Part shown: positions 1 through 5,446 of the stretch, in pieces
Layout: each line of letters opens with the position of its first letter
Position numbering within the stretch: the first letter of the stretch is position 1
Assembly (NCBI GenBank): GCA_937925695.1
Contig: CALAMD010000093.1
Location: 1 to 16,028, forward strand
Source: an uncultured Bacillaceae bacterium
GTDB taxonomy: Bacteria > Bacillota > Bacilli > Bacillales > Amphibacillaceae
DNA: 16,028 bases
Direction of reading: 5' to 3'
Made by a program: the position numbers and the translations under genes
The notes under the pieces: generated by a model
The model's database searches: none
What the model was told of the DNA's origin: nothing
What the model saw: only the letters and a program-made list of their open reading frames with translations

Positions 1-227
1 TGGATGGGGATATGATCCGCAGCGAGATCCGTAGAGCGATGAAGGAAATAGAAAGTTGGTCATAGCGAGATCGTCTGATGATGCGTTCCCTTGAATTGTA
101 TTATATCGATCGTATCGGCACGAATGAGATCGTCGCCGAGCGACTCCACTTATCGATTAGTACTTATTATCGTTATGTCAGAGAAGGTGTAGAAAAGTTA
201 GCTGCTTATATGCTCAATAGGAAGTAG
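1..227 (+). pseudogene. 3' end of helix-turn-helix protein with in-frame TAG
   Basis: One frame is open from the window edge to the TAG at 225-227 except for a single TAG at 63-65. Upstream of it the frame reads GDMIRSEIRRAMKEIESWS. Downstream it reads RDRLMMRSLELYYIDRIG, then a helix-turn-helix-like stretch (NEIVAERLHLSISTYYRY) and EGVEKLAAYML. The second part resembles a sigma-70 region-4-like or C-terminal transcription-factor HTH of the type 'VAERLxLSxSTYYR..REALExLA'. The two halves read as one continuous domain, so I infer a nonsense mutation, or a sequencing error. A downstream restart is possible at ATG 78 or 81, but no clear SD precedes it. A terminator follows at 291. The full-length family cannot be named because the 5' part lies outside the window. 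Confidence 0.5.
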
Positions 228-290
228 CTGCTTGAGACCAAAGGCAGGTCAGGATAAGATGTTTTGCCACCTGTAATACTAGGAATGTTA

Positions 291-325
291 ACCCTCTTTC
301 CTAAGTGGAAGGAGGGTATTTTTTA
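291..325 (+). terminator. Rho-independent terminator after the HTH remnant
   Basis: An 11-bp stem is formed by ACCCTCTTTCC (291-301) and GGAAGGAGGGT (307-317), with one G.T wobble and a 5-nt loop. The T-rich tail ATTTTTTAT follows. Confidence 0.85.
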
Positions 326-398
326 TAGTTTCAATCGATAATCAGGTAAAATAGAATTGTAATAGAAGATCAGAAATAGAAAGACAAGGTGATACAAC

Positions 399-941
399 AT
401 GAAATTAGGCTTCATTAGTGATACGCATGGTGGTTTAAAAGATACACTTCAAGCGTTAGAAGGATTAAAGGACGCTAAGCAAATTTGTCATATTGGTGAT
501 GTGCTTTATCACGGTCCACGAAATGATTTGCCCGCAAGCTATAATCCAAAAGAGCTAGCGAATGTTCTCAAAGAGCGAGAAGATATTGTTTATGTACGGG
601 GAAACTGTGATGCTGATGTTGATGAAATGGTACTTGAGAAAGATTTAGCGACAAAATCACGCGTCGTTTCCTTTGATGGATATCGATTTTATATCGTTCA
701 TGGTTATGAAGAGACGGAAGAAGAGCGGATTCAACAAGCCAAAGAACAAGGATGTCATGTCGTAGTGTCTGGCCATACTCACGTAAAAGTGTTAGAAAAG
801 AAGGATGGCATTGTCGTGCTTAATCCAGGAAGCACAACGATCCCAAAAGATAGCTCTCGTTCCTATGCCTATTATGAAAATGGCGAAATTGTTTTATGTG
901 ATATGGATAAGGAGAAAGAGATACAGAGATTGCAGTTATAA
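399..941 (+). CDS. yfcE: YfcE-type metallophosphoesterase (phosphodiesterase)
   Basis: This is a 180-aa calcineurin-like phosphoesterase, close in length to E. coli YfcE. All family motifs are present: D8-x-H10 in FISDTHG, GD at 33-34 in HIGDVLYHGPRN, GNCD at 68-71 with the catalytic Asn69, H101 in VHGYE, and SGHTHV with H126 and H128, followed by NPGS. These residues bind two divalent metals, usually Mn2+. The HGPRN segment after GD is typical of the YfcE branch rather than of generic YmdB or MJ0936 proteins. YfcE hydrolyses artificial phosphodiesters; its cellular substrate is unknown. The protein is cytosolic with no signal peptide. The ATG at 399 is supported by AAGGTG at 386-391. The gene stands alone between two terminators. 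Confidence 0.93.
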   Translation: MKLGFISDTHGGLKDTLQALEGLKDAKQICHIGDVLYHGPRNDLPASYNPKELANVLKEREDIVYVRGNCDADVDEMVLEKDLATKSRVVSFDGYRFYIVHGYEETEEERIQQAKEQGCHVVVSGHTHVKVLEKKDGIVVLNPGSTTIPKDSSRSYAYYENGEIVLCDMDKEKEIQRLQL

Positions 942-1020
942 TTTTTTCTTAGAGTTAATTGGTTATAAATATTGTTTTTAAGCAAAGGCCTTTTCATCTT
1001 GTGAAAGGTTACATATTATT

Positions 1021-1056
1021 AAGACACCTCCGTTTATAGGAACGGAGGTGTTTTAA
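1021..1056 (+). terminator. Rho-independent terminator downstream of yfcE
   Basis: A perfect 11-bp stem, ACACCTCCGTT (1024-1034) with AACGGAGGTGT (1041-1051), has a 6-nt loop and continues into TTTT. The next repeat array starts directly behind it. Confidence 0.88.
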
Positions 1057-1061
1057 ATTAG

Positions 1062-1361
1062 TGTGTAGTCGCTCGTGAATGGCTGGAAGTTGATCCAAAA
1101 AAGTGCGAAGTTGCTCGTGGATGGTCGAAAGTTGATCCAAAAGAGTGCGAAGTTGCTCGTCAATGGGCAGAAGTTGCTCGAAAATGGTGCGAAGTCGCTC
1201 GTCAATGGGCAGAAGTTGATCCAAACTGGTGCGAAGTCGCTCGAAAATGGGTGGAAGTTGATCCAAACTTATATGAAGTCGCTCGAGAATGGGTAGAAGT
1301 CGCTCGAAAATGGTGTGAAGTTGCTCGAAAGTGAGGCGCAGTCGCTCGAAAAATGGCAGAA
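1062..1361. repeat. 21-bp exact-period tandem array, family A, copy 1
   Basis: Fourteen units keep an exact 21-bp spacing, with anchors at 1068, 1089, 1110, 1131, 1152, 1173, 1194, 1215, 1236, 1257, 1278, 1299, 1320 and 1341. Two sub-types mix: GAAGTTGATCCAAA and GAAGTYGCTCGNAAA, with linkers such as TGGTGC and TGGGCA. Spacing is rigid while sequence drifts. Because 21 is a multiple of 3 and the unit has no stop in several frames, long frames stay open on both strands: on the minus strand the heptads read LRTxLDQ and LLPIxER, on the plus strand KLIQxxA and KSLxNGx. No SD or plausible start precedes them, so I read the array as non-coding. The same family recurs at 15775. Confidence 0.93.
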
Positions 1362-1498
1362 TAGTTTTGGTACTATCCCAATTTTTGGTATTAGAAATAT
1401 AGTGTTGGTGATTTATATAAGGTAAAAGGATTAAGATGACAATTTCTCGTTCCATCAATAAATCATCCAAAATTATCAGACTTATTCGATCTTTTTAA

Positions 1499-1527
1499 TT
1501 GAGAATCATTTTCACTTAGTGTATATT
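1499..1527 (+). promoter_or_regulatory. SigA-type promoter overlapped by a Fur-box-like site
   Basis: The -35 TTGAGA (1499-1504) and -10 TATATT (1522-1527) are separated by 17 bp. TGAGAATCATTTTCA at 1500-1514 matches the 7-1-7 Fur consensus TGATAATNATTATCA at all but two of its fourteen specified bases. It covers the -35 and half of the spacer, where a bound repressor would block RNA polymerase. This suggests iron-dependent repression of the flavoprotein gene at 1590. Confidence 0.68.
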
Positions 1528-1543
1528 AACTAATAACGATTTG

Positions 1544-1569
1544 AACTTGAGTAATCATTTGCTCAAGTT
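1544..1569 (+). other. 5' UTR hairpin before the flavoprotein gene
   Basis: AACTTGAG (1544-1551) and CTCAAGTT (1562-1569) form a perfect 8-bp stem with a 10-nt loop. It ends shortly before the SD GAAGGGAG. No U-tract follows, so it is not an intrinsic terminator. It could stabilise the mRNA or affect translation. Confidence 0.5.
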
Positions 1570-1589
1570 TATTGAAGGGAGAATAGGTC

Positions 1590-2306
1590 ATGCAAATATA
1601 CTGGCTTAAAATAAATAAGGTTATCAATGAGTCGTCTGACGTTAAAACATATATGCTCGATTGCCCGAAAGACTTTACTTGGGAGGAAGGTGCTCATACG
1701 CATTTAGCACTAAAGGGCTTTAATAGTGGGGATAAACCGAATCGGAGTCTTGTCCGTCATATGTCCATTTCCACTTTGCCTCATGAAAATGCTATTGGCA
1801 TTACGACGCGTATTAAAGAGCAATGCTCAGAATATAAAGCGATTCTAAGAAACATACAGGTTGGCGATGACGTTGCCTTATTTAAAACCCATTCGAATGT
1901 GCCGCTAAGAAGAGAAAATAAGAATGTATATCTCTTGTCGGCAGGTGTTGGTTTGGCAACTTTTAGACCACTCGTCCTTGACTACTTTGATCGACCTGAC
2001 AATATTAACCATATTCATTCCTTAAATATTGATTCATCAAGAGAGTTTTTATTTACAGATCTATTTACTACGCAATCAGATAAAAATTTCACAGCTGAGT
2101 TTGTTGATACGCGAGAAAATTACTATAAGTCTGTGGAAAAATTAGCAACAGATAAGGACGGCATATTCTATATTGTTGGCAGTGACGAATTTCTTGTCGA
2201 GAACATAGAAGTATTGCGTAATCACAGGATCAATCCAGATCAAATTATGCTTGATAAAAGAAAAAATCAATTAGCAGAATTTTTTCCAGAGGAATTTGTT
2301 AGCTAA
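1590..2306 (+). CDS. FAD-dependent oxidoreductase, ferredoxin-NADP reductase-like
   Basis: This 238-aa protein has the two-domain layout of the ferredoxin-NADP reductase superfamily. An N-terminal beta-barrel for FAD carries RHMSIS at 56-61, in the position of the family R-x-x-S/T flavin motif. A nucleotide-binding fold carries LLSAGVGLATFRPLV at about 115-129, matching the GxGxxxxxP type loop, followed by FYIVGSDEFL. No C-terminal 2Fe-2S cysteine cluster and no haem domain are present, so it is a stand-alone reductase. The ATG at 1590 has SD GAAGGGAG at 1574-1581. The Fur-box-like promoter implies higher expression under iron limitation, consistent with a ferric-siderophore, flavodoxin or haem-oxygenase reductase; that assignment is inference. 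It is monocistronic, with its own terminator. Confidence 0.8.
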   Translation: MQIYWLKINKVINESSDVKTYMLDCPKDFTWEEGAHTHLALKGFNSGDKPNRSLVRHMSISTLPHENAIGITTRIKEQCSEYKAILRNIQVGDDVALFKTHSNVPLRRENKNVYLLSAGVGLATFRPLVLDYFDRPDNINHIHSLNIDSSREFLFTDLFTTQSDKNFTAEFVDTRENYYKSVEKLATDKDGIFYIVGSDEFLVENIEVLRNHRINPDQIMLDKRKNQLAEFFPEEFVS

Positions 2307-2360
2307 TTAAATGCAGCTAATCATAGATCCCTTAACAAAATGATTGCTACACAATAAAGC

Positions 2361-2395
2361 AAAGACCATCATTTCCAAAAGATGGTCTTTTTCTT
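2361..2395 (+). terminator. Rho-independent terminator after the flavoprotein gene
   Basis: AAAGACCATC (2361-2370) and GATGGTCTTT (2381-2390) form a perfect 10-bp stem with a 10-nt loop, followed by TTCTTCT. The reverse strand also has a partial U-tract. Confidence 0.88.
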
Positions 2396-2405
2396 CTGCA
2401 TAAAT

Positions 2406-2433
2406 TTCTGAAAATTATAAATTATGTTATGAT
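2406..2433 (+). promoter_or_regulatory. Extended -10 promoter for the Nudix gene
   Basis: TGTTATGAT at 2425-2433 is an extended -10 (TG-n-TATGAT). A weak -35, TTCTGA (2406-2411), lies 16 bp upstream. The predicted transcript starts about 60 nt before the Nudix ATG. Confidence 0.5.
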
Positions 2434-2498
2434 TTATGGTGGAAATGGAAAAACTTTCGTAAACCGAAGGACATAAAAAATAGATGGGGGAGTACAGA

Positions 2499-2951
2499 AT
2501 GGAATATTTCAAGTACCTGAGACAATATGTTGGACACAAACCACTTATTTTGCCCGGATCAGCTGTGATTATTTTAAATGAACGTGGTGAAATGTTACTG
2601 CAGCAAAGGCATGATGGTGATTGGGGATTACCGGGAGGTTTAATGGACTTAGGTGAAAGTTTAGAAGAAGTAGCAAAAAGAGAAGTTTTTGAAGAGACTG
2701 GTTTAGTCGTAAAGAATTTAAGATTATTAAATGTTTATTCTGGATCAAAGTATTATTTAAAAGTGCCAAACGGGGATGAATTATATTCGGTCACGGCGGT
2801 TTATTACACCGATGATGTCAGTGGCGAGATAAACATCGATTATAGTGAATCTAAAGATTTGGCGTATTTTCCGATCGATGATCTCCCAGCAAACGTTAGT
2901 GATGAATATAAGGAATTTATTGATGAATACATTAGTAAAATCGTAGGGTAA
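2499..2951 (+). CDS. Nudix hydrolase
   Basis: This 150-aa single-domain protein has a complete Nudix box. G47-x5-E53-x7-R61-E62-x-x-E65-E66-x-G68-L69 fits GX5EX7REUXEEXGU exactly. Nudix enzymes hydrolyse nucleoside diphosphates linked to another group, using Mg2+ or Mn2+ held by the box glutamates. The substrate cannot be read from the sequence. The N-terminal MEYFKYLRQYVGHKPLIL resembles the leader of the Bacillus YjhB/MutT-like subgroup. An in-frame ATG at 2484 was not used: TGGGGGAG at 2485-2492 is the natural SD for the ATG at 2499, with 6-nt spacing, and overlaps the earlier ATG. It appears monocistronic. No clear terminator was found before the sigma-factor promoter. Confidence 0.9.
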   Translation: MEYFKYLRQYVGHKPLILPGSAVIILNERGEMLLQQRHDGDWGLPGGLMDLGESLEEVAKREVFEETGLVVKNLRLLNVYSGSKYYLKVPNGDELYSVTAVYYTDDVSGEINIDYSESKDLAYFPIDDLPANVSDEYKEFIDEYISKIVG

Positions 2952-2990
2952 TAGAGATAGTTATACTTTACCAGTCATGTTGTGGCTGAT

Positions 2991-3114
2991 TTGCTAGGAA
3001 GGGAATTCATCTGAAGTGTCTCAAAAGAACATGCAACTAACTGGACAAAAAACATTTCATGCCGATAATTAATCAACCTAAACAAATGTTATCTATTGTG
3101 CTCATCCTAGCAAA
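2991..3114. repeat. Pair of short inverted repeats in the intergenic region
   Basis: TTGCTAGGA (2991-2999) and TCCTAGCAA (3105-3113) are exact inverted copies about 105 bp apart. The sequence between them encodes nothing recognisable. It could be a decayed MITE-like insertion or a chance match. Confidence 0.25.
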
Positions 3115-3151
3115 ATAAATACGATTGTTTAAATAAAAAATTAAAATCAAC

Positions 3152-3177
3152 TGTAACATATTCTCCCGTTATGCGTG
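3152..3177 (+). promoter_or_regulatory. ECF-type promoter of the sigma factor operon
   Basis: TGTAAC (3152-3157) and CGTG (3174-3177) are separated by 16 bp. This is the architecture of Bacillus ECF promoters (TGAAAC-N16-CGTA/C). It suggests positive autoregulation, as known for most ECF sigma genes. The predicted start near 3184 excludes the in-frame GTG at 3175 as a start codon. Confidence 0.6.
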
Positions 3178-3210
3178 TTTATAGTGTATAGAAAAAATGG
3201 AGGGGGTCAG

Positions 3211-3738
3211 ATGGAAAAGCCAACTAAACTAGAACATTTATATCGACAATATGCAAGACCCCTTTATTTTTATTTGTTAAAGCTAAGTGGTTCGGCCGAG
3301 CTGGCTGAGGATTTGACACAAGAAACCTTTGTCCGCGCGACGATTTCACTACATCAATACGATGGTGAGGAGGCGCGGGGCTGGTTGTTTAAGGTTGCGA
3401 GAAATGCCTATTTGGATGAATGGCGAAAACAAAGGCGGCAATCCATTCCCTTTTTATCCTTTATGAGAAAACAAGATATGAATAGTCCTTATGGGCTACC
3501 GGAAGACAGTATCTTATCAAAAGAGTTGGGGCAAGAACTAGAGGATTTACTTGCCTTTTTACCGGAAAACTACCGGTCAATGCTCTATTTAAGGGAATAT
3601 GAGGATTTTAGTTATCAGGAAATTATGGAAACCATGCAATTAACCGAAGCTCAAGTAAAAGTAACGCTTCATCGAGCGAGAAAAAGGCTTGCTGACCTTG
3701 CGAAAAAGAAAGGGTGGGATTATGACAGAATGGAATAG
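3211..3738 (+). CDS. ECF RNA polymerase sigma factor, SigM-like
   Basis: This 175-aa protein has the two-domain ECF plan. Region 2 at about 9-76 contains AEDLTQETFVRA and WLFKVARNAYLDEWRKQRR, which bind core enzyme and the -10. Region 4 at about 113-165 contains LPENYRSMLYLREYEDFSYQ and an HTH ending in LHRARKRL. Its spacing and motifs resemble B. subtilis SigM (AEDLxQETFxRA, WLFxVARNAxxD), which answers cell-wall and envelope stress. The ATG at 3211 is supported by GGAGGGGG at 3199-3206. The upstream in-frame GTG at 3175 lies inside the predicted promoter. The stop overlaps the start of the membrane anti-sigma gene by 17 bp, indicating translational coupling. I am confident in the ECF class, less so in orthology to SigM. 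Confidence 0.93.
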   Translation: MEKPTKLEHLYRQYARPLYFYLLKLSGSAELAEDLTQETFVRATISLHQYDGEEARGWLFKVARNAYLDEWRKQRRQSIPFLSFMRKQDMNSPYGLPEDSILSKELGQELEDLLAFLPENYRSMLYLREYEDFSYQEIMETMQLTEAQVKVTLHRARKRLADLAKKKGWDYDRME

Positions 3739-4744
3739 TGATTTAGAAAAACGGATTTTAAAAAGATCTAGATTTACTCTTGTCTTTAGGATGTTATGGA
3801 TTTTGTTAGTTGTGTTATTCGTTTATGTTATTTACATGTTCGTTGTAAATTTTACTGCTGACAGATTGCATGTAGGGAATAAACATATGTATTATTCAAG
3901 TCTTGCCCTTGAATGGAAGGTGCCAAATGTGCGGGGGGATTTGAGTTTTACCCGTGAATCAGTGAATACATTCGGTACGCATAGACTTTCGTATAATCTG
4001 GTGAAAAGGGTCGGCCTTAAAGAAGTCGTACTCGGTGAAGCTCACGTGACGAAACGATTAGCAAATCAATTGTCAACAATAGATTATATTCATCCTGGGT
4101 TGCAGCACTTGGATTATTTCACCTTTTTCTTACCTAAGGATCCACGGACAAATGAACGATTAAGTGCTCACGAAAATCCTGATGTATGGGAAACGTTAGC
4201 CATGTTACCAGAAGGAACGGTAGCTGAATTAGCTTTTTCTACACCGAAACTTATGAAACCAGAAGAAGTGCTGGACCAGCTAAGAGACTATGATATCCAT
4301 ATTTTGTGGATGCCTCTTTATACGGGGGAATTTGTGAGTTTTACACCTTATAGTTATGGAAAAAGCGATGATGTATTGATGGTAGGCGATGTGATTGGCT
4401 TGACCGGTGGCATTGATCGTGATGAACAATATCATGAATCACTACAATATCATTATCTTGATCAAACATCTCTGAAGGACAGTCAACAATTGATGCTAAA
4501 AAATATGGCTGAATTATTAGAGCAATCTACGAGTTATTATGAATATTTTCTCGGTCTTGGTCATTTGCAAGAAAAATATGATTACTTGGAAGATGAAGGT
4601 TTTCTCGTTTATGGTGCAGTTGTTACCGGTCCGGTTAAGGAATTATTAAAACTACAACAATCTGAGATTGTCAGGGGGGAACAATTAGGGGAAATAGAAC
4701 TATGGAATTGGGAACTAAATCGTGATGTCGATCGTCTAGAATAA
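3722..4744 (+). CDS. Membrane anti-sigma factor (Sigma_reg_N/Sigma_reg_C type, YhdL-like)
   Basis: This 340-aa protein has a short basic cytosolic N-terminus (MTEWNSDLEKRILKRSRF), one membrane segment at about 20-43 and a large extracytoplasmic domain of roughly 295 residues. N-terminal segments of this type bind and silence the partner sigma factor, and the outer domain senses the envelope signal. Size and layout fit the sigma regulator N-/C-terminal domain proteins, which I recall as including the SigM regulator YhdL. The sequence lacks a CHCC zinc anti-sigma domain. The ATG at 3722 was chosen because AAAGGGTGGGA lies just upstream and the start overlaps the sigma gene end. An upstream in-frame alternative at 3689 sits deep in the sigma gene without an SD. 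Confidence 0.85.
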   Translation: MTEWNSDLEKRILKRSRFTLVFRMLWILLVVLFVYVIYMFVVNFTADRLHVGNKHMYYSSLALEWKVPNVRGDLSFTRESVNTFGTHRLSYNLVKRVGLKEVVLGEAHVTKRLANQLSTIDYIHPGLQHLDYFTFFLPKDPRTNERLSAHENPDVWETLAMLPEGTVAELAFSTPKLMKPEEVLDQLRDYDIHILWMPLYTGEFVSFTPYSYGKSDDVLMVGDVIGLTGGIDRDEQYHESLQYHYLDQTSLKDSQQLMLKNMAELLEQSTSYYEYFLGLGHLQEKYDYLEDEGFLVYGAVVTGPVKELLKLQQSEIVRGEQLGEIELWNWELNRDVDRLE

Positions 4745-4861
4745 GGGGATCATTTGCCCAACAAGGGGTTATGACTAGCTAGAGTTTAGCGGATAAAGTT
4801 TAATTAACATCGAGTGGACACGGACTCTCCATGTTGGATAAAGTGGAAAAATTTTAACCAA

Positions 4862-4887
4862 ACCTACACGGCTTCGGCTGTGTAGGT
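4862..4887 (+). terminator. UUCG-tetraloop hairpin after the sigma/anti-sigma operon
   Basis: ACCTACACGGC (4862-4872) pairs with GCTGTGTAGGT (4877-4887) over 11 bp with one wobble, around a C(UUCG)G tetraloop of exceptional stability. The following TATATGTAAT is a poor U-tract, so termination is possible but unproven. An RNA-stabilising 3' end is an alternative. Confidence 0.5.
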
Positions 4888-4983
4888 ATATGTAATCTCG
4901 GCATAATTATTAAATAACAGCAATCAGCGAATATTTCCGCGACCTTGTGTAGGTATATGTAATCTCAGCATAATTATCAAATA
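4879..4983. repeat. 38-bp direct repeat, two copies
   Basis: Copies at 4879-4916 and 4946-4983 begin TGTGTAGGTATATGTAATCT and differ at two positions, offset 67 bp. The first copy provides the 3' arm of the UUCG hairpin. The second copy has lost the 5' arm. Confidence 0.85.
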
Positions 4984-5072
4984 TAGCCGAAAAGATTCTG
5001 ATAAAAGGATTTAAGTTATGAGATCTATCTGAATGAGTTTATTAAGAAAAAAGAAAAAAATTTCATATACTT

Positions 5073-5099
5073 TGAAACCCTTTTCAGTAGGTGGACGTC
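5073..5099 (+). promoter_or_regulatory. Second ECF-type promoter
   Basis: TGAAAC (5073-5078) and CGTC (5096-5099) are 17 bp apart, and CC followed by TTTT comes directly after the -35, as in many Bacillus SigM/SigW promoters. It resembles the promoter at 3152 and so may be a target of the sigma factor encoded 1.3 kb upstream. Downstream are an SD and a broken frame, then the ABC operon about 340 nt further on. Confidence 0.55.
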
Positions 5100-5110
5100 T
5101 AATAAAAAAA

Positions 5111-5181
5111 GGAGGAGAATAGCAGTGTGACAGTTGAAAGATAAAATGGATTTTATGTTAATTCCAATATATTGCGAATGA
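5111..5181 (+). pseudogene. Vestigial gene start: strong SD with immediate GTG-TGA
   Basis: GGAGGAG (5111-5117) is followed after 7 nt by GTG (5125) and at once by TGA (5128). The same frame then reads LKDKMDFMLIPIYCE to a TGA at 5179. An overlapping frame from GTG 5127 gives only five codons. Removing one A of the GAAAG run would join a start to this reading (TVEDKMDFMLI). I infer a decayed stress-regulon gene. A regulatory start-stop element is the alternative. Confidence 0.3.
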
Positions 5182-5355
5182 ACTCATACAGTTATTACAT
5201 AGTGGTTCCTTCAACAGTTACAATTAATAAACGATAGTAAAAGTCGATGTATGTGTTTTTTTACAGCCAAATCAAATAGTCAAAAATAGCTGAACACATC
5301 AAGCCAATATTGAGCTAAAGACAATTGACAAAATGGAAAACTATGCCAGTAATAC

Positions 5356-5383
5356 TTGTTTACATTTTAAGATCATATATAAT
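5356..5383 (+). promoter_or_regulatory. SigA-type promoter of the ABC/PASTA operon
   Basis: TTGTTT (5356-5361), a 16-bp spacer and a perfect TATAAT (5378-5383) precede the permease ATG by about 60 nt. Confidence 0.55.
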
Positions 5384-5446
5384 ATGTTATAAGCTCACAT
5401 TTCTGAAGATTAAAAAATAAATGAATTTTTTTATAAGGGGGCTGCC

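Larger units (their letters stand above)
4745..5446. other. 702-bp intergenic region with repeats and two promoters
   Basis: No intact gene is visible on either strand. The region holds the hairpin at 4862, the 38-bp direct repeat at 4879 and 4946, an ECF-type promoter at 5073 with an immediately terminated reading frame, and a SigA promoter at 5356. The stretch 5182-5350 is AT-rich with stops in all frames and looks like decayed coding DNA. Confidence 0.7.

Noticed and set aside
1062..1361. CRISPR array
   Set aside because: Units are contiguous 21-mers without unique spacers, and no cas genes are present.
1009..1470. 153-codon minus-strand frame with LRTxLDQ/LLPIxER heptads, and a plus-strand frame at 1075-1296
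   Set aside because: Both arise from the 21-bp array, whose unit lacks stops. The minus-strand frame has no SD and runs into the yfcE terminator, and changes between units do not favour synonymous sites.
2484..2498. Upstream ATG for the Nudix protein
   Set aside because: It overlaps the SD of the ATG at 2499 and has no SD of its own.
3175..3210. Upstream GTG start for the sigma factor
   Set aside because: It overlaps the predicted -10. The ATG at 3211 has a far better SD.
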